Below are positions 22,284 to 35,020 of a stretch of DNA of 64,000 nt, piece after piece. The notes under the pieces are model-generated. The model searched no databases. It worked only from the letters and a program-made list of their open reading frames with translations, and was not told the origin of the DNA. The stretch is from Diogma glabrata (taxonomy: Eukaryota > Arthropoda > Insecta > Diptera > Cylindrotomidae), in NCBI GenBank assembly GCA_963693315.1, contig OY856186.1:87872647-87936646 (forward strand), read 5' to 3'. Both the position numbers and the translations under genes were made by a program. Every line of letters starts with the position of its first letter. Position 1 is the stretch's first letter.

Positions 22284-22865
22284 CATAGTAATTTATAATA
22301 GTAATTCTACTACAAAGTGAAGGTGCAGTCACAGAAAATATAATACAAAACAAAAAACTATTATTATTTTACAGTTTCGGTTCGCTGAACGAGTGAATGA
22401 AGAAATGATAGTAACTAAATAAACTATAAAATATTCAATAAAACAAGCTGAAAAAAAAATTTAGTTTTATTTTCGGAATTGAGGTAAAATGTTTGTGATT
22501 GTTTTCCATACATTCTAAGATGTTCATGAATTTTTAATACTAAATGGAATTGATTGTTATTTGCTGTAGAATTTAATTTCAAAGAAAAGTCATTTAATTA
22601 AAAACATAAATAAATGTAATTTATGCTATGCAGAGAAGAGAATAAATGGGTGAACTGGATTTATGCATTCTAGTAAAATTGACTCGTATAATTTTTACCT
22701 TATGTCGGACAATCAATTTCAGAAAGAAAAAATAGTGAAGTTAGTTTTTAGCCAAACTATGAATATCGTTTGGTTGAATTGTGAAATAAAAGAACATTAG
22801 ATATTTTTTTTACGAGTAGTGCTAGTTAATGTTGAATTAAGATTATTTTAAGATTATCTAATGGG
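22284..22865. other. Unassigned AT-rich sequence
   Basis: No recognisable feature. Confidence 0.5.
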
Positions 22866-22871
22866 TAGCTT

Positions 22872-23460
22872 AAAAATATCACAAATAAACTTGCAGTAGC
22901 ATAGCAAATTTGCTTCCGCTAAATTATGTCAAGCAATTGCTATTTAGCATACAAATATAGCTCTGATTCAGGAACCACGGGTAAATAAAAATCATATACT
23001 TGACCTGAATTGTAATCAAGGCATAGTGTCGGTACAGTTACGGAGAACCCACGTTCGTGCGTTTACTTGTCGAACCACATTTTTGGTATCCTTATATCAT
23101 AATGTAGTGGCAAACATTCCGTTGCTGTTAAAGTTACTGTAAAGATCGAGGGTGTTACTACTGACGTAGTCGTCGCTTCCTTGTATCTACCGTACGATGG
23201 TACCATTCCAACCCAAGATTTAGTCAAAATGGTGGAGTTCTGCAGCAACAAGAGCCTATCTAAATCCTGGGGTGCGATGTAAATTCGCATCATTGAATTT
23301 GGAGCAGTTCAAATAACAGCAGACAAGGAACAAACCTTGTTGAGTTTCTTCATGGTACAGATTAAGAAATTCTAAATAAGGGGAATTGGGGTGTTGGCGA
23401 GAAGGGTTCGAAATTGGAAAGTATCGCAAGATATTCACTTGTAAGACCACAATTGCATAA
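22872..23460 (+). pseudogene. LOA endonuclease remnant
   Basis: The plus translation shows ISQINLQ, FASAKLCQAIAI, then IALIQEPRVNK (the conserved IQEPW motif) and VVVASLYLPYDGT. These follow the order of LOA APE-type endonucleases. Stops interrupt it and the catalytic GCDANAHH segment is not found. Confidence 0.7.
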
Positions 23461-23471
23461 ATTTTGAATTT

Positions 23472-24830
23472 ATGGTCGACACGTTGGTAAAAGAAAGTTT
23501 TAGAAATCCCAACTCAACTGATTGGTATATGTGCAGGTTACTTCTTAGCCAAATGTTTCTGGACGATGTTCCATCAATCAACTGTATTGATGACATTGTA
23601 GACATTGATAATGTTGCGTATCGGATTCAAGAGTATATGGTCAAAATGTTTGAAGAATCTTGTCCGCTCAGACAAGGACAAGAATCTTATCCGTATATTA
23701 TGAACGAAACTCACCTGATGGAATAGAAAACTGATAAAGTTGAGAACTTCAGCCAGGAAACTTTTAAAAAAGCCAAGTGAACAAATAATACCGATGACTC
23801 GATCGCTTATCGTATTAGCGGAGCGAATATAAATAAAGCATCCGGGTTGCTAGAGAGAGTGGAAGAAGTTTTGTGAGTCAATTGAGAGCTATCATGTGGT
23901 AGTGAGGCTTCATAGAGCACTCTCAAAGAAACCCAAACACCAACCAGGATTACTGCTTAGGCCAACTGAGAGGTAAATCTGTGGAAGAAACAGCTCAACA
24001 TCTTCTTTGTACACATTTTCCAGGCAGCAGTTCCACTGCTGAAATGAAGGAACTACTAACTAATTCCAAATAAAGATAGTTGGATATTGGTTGGGAATGT
24101 GGTAAACATCAGATCTCTGAGATGGGTTATATATTCCTTGAACCGGTTCAAATCGCCAGGTACTCACGGATTCTAATCATGCATGCTGCAGAATAATGTG
24201 AATGGCCTCATTGAATCATTTCAGAATATTTATAAGGCATGTCTGACATATGGCTATGTCCCATAAGCGTGGCGTAAAGCAAGAGTTGTTTTCAATTTTC
24301 ATACCTAAACCTGATAAAACCAACTATAATAGTGAAGCTAAGTCATTTCGGGCCAATAAACGCAACTCCTTTGTCCTCAAAACTCTGGAAAGACTGGTTG
24401 AACGTTATATAAGGGACACCGCTTTACTACAGTTTTCACTAAGTACAAATTAGCATGCATACCAGATTGGAAAATTAGTATAAACAGCTGCACATCATTT
24501 GGTGACTAAAATTAAAAGAACACTTGCTAAAGAGTTCGCTTTGGGTGGTTTTTTAGATATAGAAGGCGCTTTTCATAATACCACCTACGATCGAATCATG
24601 ACTGCAGCATTGCTAAATGGAATTAGCAGCACGATTTCAAATTGGATTGTGTCTATGTTGAGCTGCCCCTTTGCTTTTGTTGAAATGGGCAATACAACTG
24701 TTTCAGTCTCTGTTAAACGAGACTGCCCTCAGGCTGGTAAAATTCAGATAATGGCATGTGTAGATGTCAGTGGTTCAAAGCGCACCACACCAACACTGTC
24801 GTTGGGTACCATGTTGCTTCTGGCTTCTTT
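23472..24830 (+). pseudogene. LOA linker and RT remnant
   Basis: TDWYMCRLLLSQMF with FEESCPLRQG marks the endonuclease-RT linker. RT pieces include FKSPGTHGF, IPKPDKTNYN, LKTLERLVERYIRD, FLDIEGAFHNTTYDRI (first catalytic Asp) and VSVKRDCPQAG (PQGG block). The sequence then passes to RNase H-side sequence near 24830, so the YADD box and thumb are deleted. Confidence 0.75.
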
Positions 24831-25029
24831 ACATCTACATGTAGAGTACATGGTTAAAAGGGCTGTCTACAGACTACATGTGGCAGGAACGTGGATAAAA
24901 AGAGGTAAAACATGCGGTCATGGTTACATACTTGACGTCGTGACCAAAGTATATATAACTTTGAGAAGCCTGCTGAACTGATCATCTCTTCTAGAAAGGA
25001 ATGTGAGGGATCTTGGTCCGACTGGTTCT

Positions 25030-25822
25030 GCAGCAAGATCTACGTTTTCTATTCGGATGGCTCATTGTTGAATTGAAATGCAGGAGCTGAAAGCAGGAGA
25101 AATGAAATAATGTACCAATAAGTAGCAATAAATTTTCGCTTGGACAGTTGTGTACAGTCCTCCAAGCGTAGGTGTATATATTATCAATAAGTGCAAGCAC
25201 GTAAAAACTCCCTTACTACTGCAGAGGACACAAATTTACATCACTTCGGATAGCCAAACAGTTATTAAAGCACTGGTAAACCTGAATGCTACTTCTAAAC
25301 TCTTCAATGAGTGTATTTCCTACACTCAATCTCTGTAGAATACCGCAACTCAACAATATCACACTGTGGTATTAAAAGCGAATGAAATTGCATGGGCAGG
25401 AGCGGCCATAAAATTTTTTGCACCAGAAGTCGTTTTAGGGTTATCCAAAAAGTTTGCCTTGTCATTATTAAAGGATGATGAGGACCTTAAGATGAATGCT
25501 TTGTGGAACGCGTAACCAACAGGAAGACAAAGTAAGATGTGTTTTAGCATTTCAAATAAAAATGTTTTCTTTTAAACGTGAAGAGGAACACTCTCATCTC
25601 TGTGGTCGGTATCCTAACAGAACATGTACATCTTAATAAACACCTTTTTACCATGAAATTTATAGAAAGTCCTCTCTGTGGATCTTGTGTGTGTATTCCC
25701 GCCCTTCTCTACGTCTCAGAGCTAAGATTTTTGACTCTGATACTTTTGAGGTCAGCACCATCAAGCTGTCGCCAATACAGACGGTCTTGGATTTCATTAA
25801 CCAGACAGATAGGTTTATAAAA
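25030..25822 (+). pseudogene. LOA RNase H and C-terminal knuckle remnant
   Basis: VFYSDGSLL and ITSDSQTVIKALVNL are RNase H blocks. GILTEHVHLNKHLFTMKF with PLCGSC, then frameshifted to a CHCP-like piece, forms the C-terminal zinc knuckle. INQTDRFIK followed by TAG ends ORF2 at 25822. 25823-25950 is the 3' untranslated region. Confidence 0.72.
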
Positions 25823-26065
25823 TAGTTGTTATGAAGCTAAGCTCGGACACGGCGGTATGGACCGTAGAATCTGCGTGCTAGGACAAGTTCCGCCTCGTGC
25901 TACCTGTCCATCCCTTTCTAATCTAATCTAATGTTCAATTTTCGGTGCGCATTGCGTTTGTATATATACGGGAATGAACAGGTTTGGAGGTAGGATATAC
26001 TATAGTTTTCTTGGATCAAGCACTTGGAGAACTACACTTGATCCATTATTATTTACATTGGTGAT

Positions 26066-27038
26066 AGAGCATTCAACTCCGAAATTCGAGTATTCGAATA
26101 TCCGATTAATTTGGGTATATTTTAAGTATTCGTTATTCGAATATTTATATCATCGAATATTCGGATATTTTTTATCTCCCAAAATTTAATGGTTTTCCAT
26201 CCCATCATTCCTTTTTCAAACTTCGAAACTAAGAAATTTCAATATTTTAAGGGAAATAATTTTATTACAAAAAATGCTTGACTTAGCAAAAAAAATTCAA
26301 CACTTATGACAGCGAAAGACATATGCAAATTCGTATTTACTTCTCTAATGGAACTGAACAGTGATTAAAGTAAAATCTTACTCAACGAAATTAGGAAACA
26401 AATGGATCAAAAAAGAAACAAAACAACCTAAATAACCTTATTTCTATATCTTGACACTGGAGTTATACCACAATCGAACGAATATTTCGATTACGCAAAA
26501 AAAACTGCTGTGGTGAAAACTTTCTCGCCTCCTGAGCCTTCAAAGATGTACCAGATTATAACGATGAAAACGGTAATAACCAGTTGCAGGTATCTTGTAA
26601 TATGAATGACGCACTGCACTGATTCCACGACACGAGCTACAGTAACAGTGGTAATGAAAATCGCGGTTAATAGTTTAAAAAAACATTTTTGTTGTTTAAA
26701 TTCGTTAAAAAAGAACAGATAAATTAGACAATTTAAATAATGCTCTATTGACTATCAGCCCCACTTCAACAAAAACTGAAAGAGGTTTATCTACGGCGGG
26801 ATATCTGAAATAAGAAGTAGCCTAAAATTTAAACATCTAAATGCAATCTCTTTTTTAAACGCCTATTTCAAGAAAATAAATAAAATAAAATAATATGTTA
26901 AACCTGTTTGATTTTATCCATAGTTCTTAGTACTTCTGTCTTCTTTTACTATTCGAATACTAACCGAATATTCGGATATTTAAAGAAAAAGTTATTCGAT
27001 ATTCGGATAACTGAAAATTTCGAATAACTGAATGCTCT
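26066..27038. mobile_element. Non-autonomous hAT, TIR AGAGCATTCA
   Basis: The ends AGAGCATTCAACTCCGAAAT and CGAATAACTGAATGCTCT are flanked by TTGGTGAT (26058-26065) and ATGGTGAT (27039-27046), a 7/8 TSD. Subterminal blocks repeat the palindromic motif CGAATATTCGGATA. No transposase. 973 bp. Confidence 0.78.
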
Positions 27039-27046
27039 ATGGTGAT

Positions 27047-28885
27047 TAACCAATTGAAATTTTTAAAAAAAATTATTTAGAACATTTGATTAGAATGTGT
27101 AATATATTACGTGTTACACGCTGTAATATATTACTTTTTTTTTTTAAATTTAAATATCTTTAAATGCTGTTTGTTGCTGATATTATTGCCTTTTGTACTG
27201 CATTCTTAATAGCAGCTCTAAAGTAAAAATAGTATCATAAATATCCACTGAATATTGAATACATGTTTAATACATATCCATTTCATATCTATCAAATCTA
27301 TCTCCAAGCATCCGTTCTGAAACTTGTAATTCGTAGTTAATTAGATCAAAACTAGAAAAAATTGTTTTCCAGTAAAGGGATTGGTTATTCGTTAACCGTT
27401 TGGCCATCTGGGCATATCAAGTATTTGTTTATTTATTAATATTGTCATGTATTTTGTTTTTCCAATTGATCTATCTCTGAAATAAATCTCATTGTATTGG
27501 TACGGTTATAACAAAATACAACTTGAAACTCAATTAAATTCAACATAAATGAAACATCCTATACAGCAACGACATCAATCAATGATTAATAAAAAACAAA
27601 TAATGAACATGAACAGACAGTATTGTTTGTTGTAGTATCTTTTTTATAGTTAAGGGACAAACAAAATTATTTATTTTGTTTAAAGGAACATTCCGGATTA
27701 AAGATGTTTAGAATATCGATCGGTTGATCGATTTTTCTAGGTTGTACGGAATAGTATTTAAGCAGGTATTTATAAATTTTAGAATAATAATTTTTAAGAT
27801 AGTTCGGTTTATTTCAAATCATTTCATTTATTATCTCATTTTTCCTAAATTTATAAGTTGTCATATGACTTTTATATATGTACGTGAAACAACCCACATA
27901 CAATAAAATTTATTTTCCCAACTCAACAATCAAATGTTAAGTTAGTAAACGATATAAATTTAATATAAAAAAAATGAAATAAATTTTCTATACAATACAT
28001 TATTGTAAATATTATAAACCTTAAAACATTGAAAATACATTTAATAATTGAATTCAATACTTAACGGACTGGAATCAATGTTAAGTTATTAGAATCAATG
28101 TTCGTTTCAGACATTACCCAAAAGGATTTTGTTTATGTTTCTACCCACTAACAATTTATACTTTATTTGCTAAGAAAAATAAAATTTTATTGATAAGAAA
28201 GAATAACTTAAGTTGATTCTTGTTATATAACTCGTGAAATTTTTAATTGCCACGTTTCAAGTATTTTCATATCATCCGACAACTGTTCAAATATTTATTT
28301 AATTATTTTAAAAACAATATTAAAAAGTTTAAGTGCTTTAATAGTTCAAAAATTGTAAAATGCTTCATAATAATATAATATAAGGAAGAGACAAACAAAA
28401 ACTTACTTTAATTTAAGTGTGAAAAGAATTAGAATATTCGAATAAGAATACAGTAAAAATCCACTTGAAATTTACAGCAAGTTGGTTAGACACAGCGAAC
28501 AACAATTAAAATTTAAATTTAGAATGTGATAGTTACAGTAATAATAAGATTTGGAAAATGTGGTTTTTTTATTATCTTATCATGTCAACAATTCAAATCA
28601 TGTCAAAGATAAACGGATTGAATGGGTAATGAAGTTCTAAATAACTTTCAGTTATTATGATTGGATTTGCATATATTAACATTAATGAATTAATCGTTGT
28701 TGATTTTTTTGTTATTTATGATATTCAAGGTATTAACCCGCATTTTATTTATATTGAATTTGATGTTTGCCGCAATTTCGTGTATTCAGACTAAATCTCG
28801 GCAAATAAAAAAAGTCTATAACTGTTTGGGTATTTTTGACTTAAAAAAGAAGCGGGATTTTAAATGTTGCTAAGAGTTTCTTCGA
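27047..28885. other. Unassigned AT-rich sequence
   Basis: No feature that I can support. Confidence 0.5.
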
Positions 28886-28889
28886 ATTA

Positions 28890-29340
28890 GCCTATATCTT
28901 CTTTTTTACCCGACTGCTTGTCCTTTATTCGACTCGAAAATGTTTGACTTGCGAACTTATCCTTCTCTTCGATATACCAATATCTAGTCGAGGAGACTTT
29001 GATTCTCCTCGAAAAACTCACTCGAAGATTCCCACTGTTATAACTAATTAGTGATATGCGATTTTTGAACCCGAGATAATCCAAGGTCCCTTGGGCCCTT
29101 GTTAACTGTAAATCCAATTCCAGCTTGGATGCTCTATTTATGGCGTATACTTCATTCAGAAAAGTAATTTAATATTCCCAAGTGGATAATGTAGCCCACT
29201 GCCCACTATCCTTATTTCCACAGTAACCGGCGAGAGTTGGGAGTACTATACCATCTGTCAGCATCGACAAATTTGACTGGTATTTCTTTCCTGTCAGGCA
29301 ACCTGTTGATAGCCTCGTTTAATGGAATATGAACGACTAA
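28890..29340 (-). pseudogene. LINE RNase H fragment
   Basis: Minus-strand pieces IPLNEAINRLPDRKEIPVKFV with DADRWY, then TFLNEVYAINRASKLEL (the AEVYAI helix of RNase H). The rest up to 28890 is open but unrecognisable. The match to R1/I-like RNase H domains is moderate. RT and C-terminus are absent. Confidence 0.5.
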
Positions 29341-29650
29341 AAAAATGTCCGTTAAAATAAAATCGTATAAGGGACCACGATTTCAGATATATATCTATAT
29401 CACTCTATGAAATTTACTTACGGTTAGTCGTTCTGGCGAGTTACACACTATACTATTTCAAAGGTATTTCATAACCACTAAACTATACCTGTTTTGCTTA
29501 ATAAATAGAACTCGATTTTGCAAAATATATGATCTCTTCTACTACAATTTTGTTTTTGTTTGTTTGTTTGTGACGTTGTTAAAATTATGATAAATAAATC
29601 TTCGTTTTTCTTTATATTTGAAATGATGATGAAATTAAAAAACAATTCAG

Positions 29651-29721
29651 TACCTCGGAGGTAAACTGCACTATGTTCTATGTAATTTACTAGTAACATA
29701 GTGCAGTTTACCTCCGAGGTA
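29651..29721. repeat. Perfect 27-bp inverted repeat (hairpin)
   Basis: The left arm 29651-29677 starts TACCTCGGAGGTAAACTGCA. The right arm 29695-29721 is its exact reverse complement, with a 17-base loop. After two mismatched bases AATTC/GAATT extends the pairing. Origin unknown: MITE core, small-RNA hairpin or a palindromic duplication. Confidence 0.9.
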
Positions 29722-30485
29722 TAGAATTATGAAACGTAATTCTAGTATAAAGTATACCACAATTATGTTTCTGTTGTTCTGATATTTAAGACGTTAAGTA
29801 TTTTAGTATTTTGTTTGGTTTTTTTCTAGCCTTGCCACTTTTGTTGCTATCTTGTGAACAATTGATTTCACAAATAATAAAAAAAAATCGAGCTACCTAG
29901 CTAGGTAGTGTGTTGCGTTGATATGCTCTTTGCATCGTAAATATTCAGTCTCAAATCCATGCAAATATTTTCAAAATTTTATTCATATTTTTTTGGTATT
30001 TTTCGAAGTTTCTAGTTATAAGGAATCTATTTAACTAAAAGAATATGTGTCTGTCGCACGGCCAAAGAAAATGTGCAGCTTCTACTGTGCAGCTTCCGGT
30101 AATTGTTTTTTCTACAAGTTGGTTGGCATAATGGGCAGAGTTGAAAAGCGTTTGGTTAAGCTGAAAACGTTTATTGAACACGTTATTAACTTTTAAGTTC
30201 TGCGATTTTGATGTTAAATTTTCAATGCTTCCATTTCAACTCTTTTACATAATAAATGTAGCCTTCGTTCATGAATCAATTTTAATGAGGTTTTAGTGCA
30301 AGGTAACAACAGTACAACAAAGAACTGTATTCCTTTTTACCGGTATGCATCAAGATAATAGAAGGTCTGCAAAGAACCTGTTTATTTGGAATTTTTTGAT
30401 AGTTCGGGTTAATCACTTAAGTTATAGACCTTTAATTCTTGATAAACGTGTTAACCATAGGAAATGGAAGTTAAGAAGTTGGTAT
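29722..30485. other. Unassigned sequence
   Basis: I see nothing recognisable. Confidence 0.5.
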
Positions 30486-30489
30486 TAAG

Positions 30490-31440
30490 GAGTAGAGATA
30501 GAACTTGAGCATTAGTGTTGATGTATTTCGTAGCACGGAAATCATTTTTGGTAATCAATTCCACCAGCATACGGAACGTGATGGAAAGGAATTATTATTG
30601 ATATATGTTCTCACATATGGGATCTCCAGGGTATGCTTATGGGAATACGAAGCTTGTCTTGTGGCTCGTGAAGATCTACGCAATAGAAGTATTAAGTTAT
30701 TAAATTCTTTAGAGCATTTACTGTAGTAGTTTGTAAAATAGTGTAAGAGCTCCAACTACTCTTCTATGCAGCGAGTCCATACGTGATGTTATCATTCGAT
30801 CGTCAATCAGCTTCAATGCATATCTGTGAATTCTGTCGACAAAATTTAAAGAGGTTTCTGGTGCTGCCCATAAATGTGAATCGAATTCGAGGATCGGTCG
30901 TATATATGCTTTAATAGATCGTAGTAATTTCCGATGGAGAGAAAAATCTTTTATAGCGACGTAGGAAGCCAAGTCGTTGGAACCCCAATTTTGCGAAGAA
31001 AAGAATATGACCATGCCATTTCAGTTTGTGATTAATATTATTGCCCAATAGTTTAATTGTAGGTGAGCTTAGAATGGTTGCCTGGAAAACGTTGCATTGC
31101 TGTATAGCGGCAGTGGTTTTATATAGGACAAAACGCACGACTTCGTCTTCATAGACTTAAATGTCCCAAGATTTCGTTTACCCAGTCTAAGATCAATTCA
31201 AGATCTACATCCTACAAGAATTCAACCCATTTTTCTACGATGAGAATTAGTAGTTAGAAAAGGTGGCTGTTTTTTAAAGAATAGGAATATATGATAGTAT
31301 ACTGTCGTCGGCAAAGCTATATATTGGGTTTGTGGTGATAGATAACTATTCGCAAGAACCCGATGTCAAACTCTATGTCAAACGCCTTATATATGTCAAA
31401 GAAAATGATAGGAAACTCAACAAATCCACAAAGATTTAAA
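30490..31440 (-). pseudogene. CR1-group LINE RT remnant
   Basis: The minus strand, N to C, gives FDIYKAFDIEF (palm acidic motif) and NPIYSFADDSILS (the FADD catalytic box) only about 25 codons later. Then TIKLLGNNINHKLKWHGHI, AYIRPILEFDSHLW, RRVVGALTLFY, and near 30550 HTLEIPYVRTYINNNSF with WWNWLP, which matches the common ...RTxxYxxSFFPRTxxLWNxLP tail of CR1/Kiri/Daphne-type LINEs. The palm between motifs A and C is deleted, with several frameshifts. The LTR element at 31462 lies just upstream of motif A. Confidence 0.68.
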
Positions 31441-31461
31441 AAAAAGCTTGCATCAACAGCT

Positions 31462-33172
31462 TGTTATGCCGCAATCTGAGGAATTATCTAATCAGTAGTA
31501 TTTATAAGAGAGTCTACACCCTACTCCAGAACGAGTTCAGGTTCTGTATTGGTAGACTGGAGGAAATGTATGCCTTGGTAGTGAGATTTAACGGTCAACG
31601 AACAGTCAAGGATACATTTTCTTCAGTCGCCACACTGTTCTATTTCTTCTCTCCCTTATGAACTCACTACTTGGTAATCTTCAAGTTTAACATCCATAAC
31701 TACATTAAACAGCAACTTAGTTCAACAAAAATACATTACATAATGAACCAGTATCAAAACCATTAATTAATCGCGTAGCTACAACAACACGTCGTGTTGA
31801 TTCAATATCAATTTCTATTAACAAAACTATCAGTCTCACAATTAACATTGCTTAAATTCGTAAACATTCTTCTACTTTGTTTTCATCAAACAAAAAATAA
31901 AACTCATGTAGTTGTGGTTGCATTTTTCATTTTTTTGTTGATGCTATCAGACACAATCTCATCATCATCTGTTTGAATAAACTGTTAATAAATTGTTGCA
32001 TTTCGTGGTTATTGTTATTTCGTTTTCTCTATAATCTATAATAACTGAAAACAAAACCAACACGAATTATATGTTGTCGATCCTTCTTTCTTTTTTTTTA
32101 TAATTGGTTGACGATCTCGTTCTAAAAAAACCGATTAAATTCCTTTGTTTGAAACAGAGAGAAATATACAAAATTTTTGAATGGTCATCTCCTTCGCTCC
32201 CCTTCGTTTAGATTATTTAAACAAGGCATTTTTGATAATTATGGGCAGTATGATTTTATTAAAAAATCAGTTCGTTTCTCGAATTTAAAAACGATACATT
32301 TAATTATAAATTAAAAAAAACATGTAAATTAAAATCATTAGTGCAGTGATTGTGGCACACAAAGAAAAAGAAAATATTGTATATTAATGTAAAATGCTTG
32401 TTCACATTAAAATTGTTAAATTGGTTTCATTGTAAAATTAGTTTTTTTTTATTCAATCAGTGAAAAATTGTTGTTGCCATTTTACTGAGTTTTGTGTGTG
32501 CTAAGAAGTTTGATAGCTGCAATTTTTTTTAAAAAATCAAATAAATGATCGAAGCAAATTCCAACATTTTGGATTTGTTTTTTTTTTAATAACATTTTCG
32601 TGCTTGGATTAGAAAACGACCTCCAATATAGCGCAACCGTTATTTTACCATTCCGATTTTTGGAACAAATAAACCGATACCGGCTGAAAGAAACGGAAGA
32701 ATATGAATTGGATGACCAAAACTATGTTCGAAAACTTCTTCGCATGAATGAACAGAGGAAATTGTATAGGAATGGTGTGTTTAACATAATCTGTAAACTA
32801 GTGCATACAAACTAATTCGTTGTCAATATTTGATTTGGTTTCAACGCAAAATTTATATATATGTACAATTTTCATTATCGGAGCATCAAAACGAACACAA
32901 ACAACAAACTATAATAAGTAAGGTTTATTTTTTTTATATTTCTATATTATATTTTTTTTTAGAATTCTTTAAATTTTGTTGAAATGTTGTAGACCATCAT
33001 GGTCTTTTAAAATTAAATTGTTTTTGTGATTAAATTAGAGATTCTTCCTGGGAAGAGCCCGTACGTCCGTAAATTCGTGTATCATTTCTAAAAAGTAAAT
33101 AAAATATAAAACCCTTGGATAAATAGATGCCTCAGCATCTATTATTTTAATTTGTAAGGTCCAGGCTTTACA
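31462..33172 (+). repeat. 5' LTR (1711 bp)
   Basis: TG...CA ends. AATAAA-like signals sit near 33098. Small ORFs inside (for example 32600-32815) have no family match and one is disrupted in the other LTR, so I do not call them genes. At about 32648 it reads TTTACCATTCC where the other LTR has TTTACATTCC. Confidence 0.9.
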
Positions 33173-33174
33173 CA

Positions 33175-33192
33175 TGGCGCCGAAACAGGGAC
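33175..33192 (+). promoter_or_regulatory. Primer-binding site, lysyl-tRNA type
   Basis: TGGCGCCGAAACAGGGAC, two bases after the LTR, agrees with the classical lysyl-tRNA PBS at 16 of 18 positions. Confidence 0.8.
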
Positions 33193-35020
33193 AAACCGGT
33201 TTTATAACAGGTAACCCGTTATAAAACACACAATAAGTTTCATATTTTAATATTTTCTGATAATATTTCAATATTTTGAATTTTGTTGTTATTTTTTCTG
33301 TATATTAAATATCGGCATATTGCGATTTTTTTTTATAATATGTTGGATGTTGTAATATATTTTTGATATTTTTACATTTTTTGAATGATACGGTAAATAT
33401 TGTAAGTTGTGATAATTTTGTTGCATCTGTTGTTTGTTACTTGATTGAATTTTTTTATATATATCTATTGTATTATTATATACCTATGGTGTTTTTTTAT
33501 ATACCTACTGTATTTTTGTATACTATTGTATTATCATATATCTTTATATTTAATCGATGTTTATGATGCAACAAATAATTTTTACAACGTTATAATCTGA
33601 ATAAAACATGGGTATCTCTAAGAAAGAATCCAAGAAGGCTTAACCTTCTTAACATGTATCGTTGGTTGAAGATCGCCTCTGTCTTTTGGCATGCGATCAC
33701 CAAGTGGATTAAATTTTTATAATAGTAAATTTCAATTAGTTTTCCTTCCGAGACTGAATGCAGCTTCACTGGTCGAGTGTTTATGCGGAAGAGAAGGGAA
33801 GCCTGTCAGTCCTACGGACAGCCAGGATCGCTTCTACAATGCTAAGCACTCCTCCATACAAGTGAAACTGCATCCAGATCTCCACTTTGTTGGGAAGAAC
33901 CAACGTTCAACCCAACCTCCCTTCACAATTTCAATGGACTTAGCAAATCCATCCAACATCGCGTTTCAATAGTAAATTCGGTCTTGTACTGAAATCGGAT
34001 CTGGAGACTGGTGCTCTATACTGGTCTACTCCCAACAAACGATATTAGTCTTAATTGTTTACTTTTAGTTTTAAGGATGAGTGAACTCAGCATATAATTT
34101 TTGTAGATAACAGATATTTAGGCTGAATCTTTAAACAATGCTGAATTCATTTCATCACGCGGGAGGGTACTAGAATGTAGATTTTAGGATTTTTAGGCCT
34201 ATTTTTGTTCTAGACCTCACATGTCGTTTCTGGGAAGAGATCGATTTTCCACTTCAAATCTTCGTTACAATTCCTTTTAAAAATTTTTTTGATTATACAG
34301 TCAATCGGTGTGGGCTTTGCCCAGGAAAAATCTCTAACAATTATAAATACATAAATAAATAAATAATTCTATCAATAAATAAATAATTATTTTCATGAAT
34401 AAATAAATATTTTTATGAATATTTTATAAATATTTTCATAAATAAATATTTTCATATATTATAGATAAATAAATAAATACATATATTTTTATAAATAAAT
34501 AAAATAATTCTGATTAAATAAATAACATCAAATAATTAAATAAATATATTTTCTTTTTTTAAATAAGAAACAAACCAATAAATATTTTTTGTTTAGCAAT
34601 TTTCTTGCATAAGTAAATCAAGGTGTACAAGTTGCAACAAAATAAATAGAATTTTAAGTAAATCAATACCATTTGCTTGCTCAATACTAAATAAATCATA
34701 TTTTTTCCTAGATATAAATTAAAATCTTTAAGATTTATAATTTTCTCTGTAAAACGAGGGGTAAAGGAGTTGATCATTCGAAGCATTTGTATATTTCTTT
34801 CTGCTGTTGTGAGTCGCGGTGTTCACGATTTCTAGTCGGTTTACAATTTTTATTGCATTTTACAATTTTTTTTTCGGGTGTTGTGTGTTTTTTGACATTT
34901 TTGCGCGGAAAAACATTTCAGGGGGTCACAATCATTATCGTCTGTTGTTGGTTTTGTTGAGTTGCAACTTTTTTTTATATTTGTTGTCCTCCTTTTCATA
35001 AACTCTGACAACAAAAGAAA
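33193..35020 (+). other. Long untranslated leader of the LTR element
   Basis: About 1.8 kb without a recognisable ORF. A patch at 34340-34555 is (TAAA)n-like low-complexity sequence. 33660-34060 is more GC-rich and may hold packaging signals (pure inference). Confidence 0.55.

Larger units (their letters stand above)
22870..25950 (+). mobile_element. LOA/R1-group LINE, degenerate copy 2
   Basis: Plus-strand copy with endonuclease, linker, RT, RNase H, C-terminal zinc knuckle and 3' untranslated region in order. It ends in TCTAATCTAATCTAATG at about 25920-25935, like the tails at 6693 and 9945. Many stops and frameshifts. A palm-region deletion removes the RT YADD box. The 5' end is missing or unrecognised. 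Confidence 0.78.

Noticed and set aside
25970..27100. RT-like LDPLLFTLVI at 26030-26065, continuing after the hAT at 27047
   Set aside because: Only about ten residues resemble the xPLLFxxxIND block of LINE RTs. Too short to call.
32600..32815. 71-codon ORF inside the long LTR
   Set aside because: The other LTR has a one-base change that disrupts it, and it has no family signature.
33363..33566. Hydrophobic ORF in the leader of the long-LTR element
   Set aside because: AT-rich low-complexity translation (Phe, Ile and Tyr runs), no start context or homology signal.
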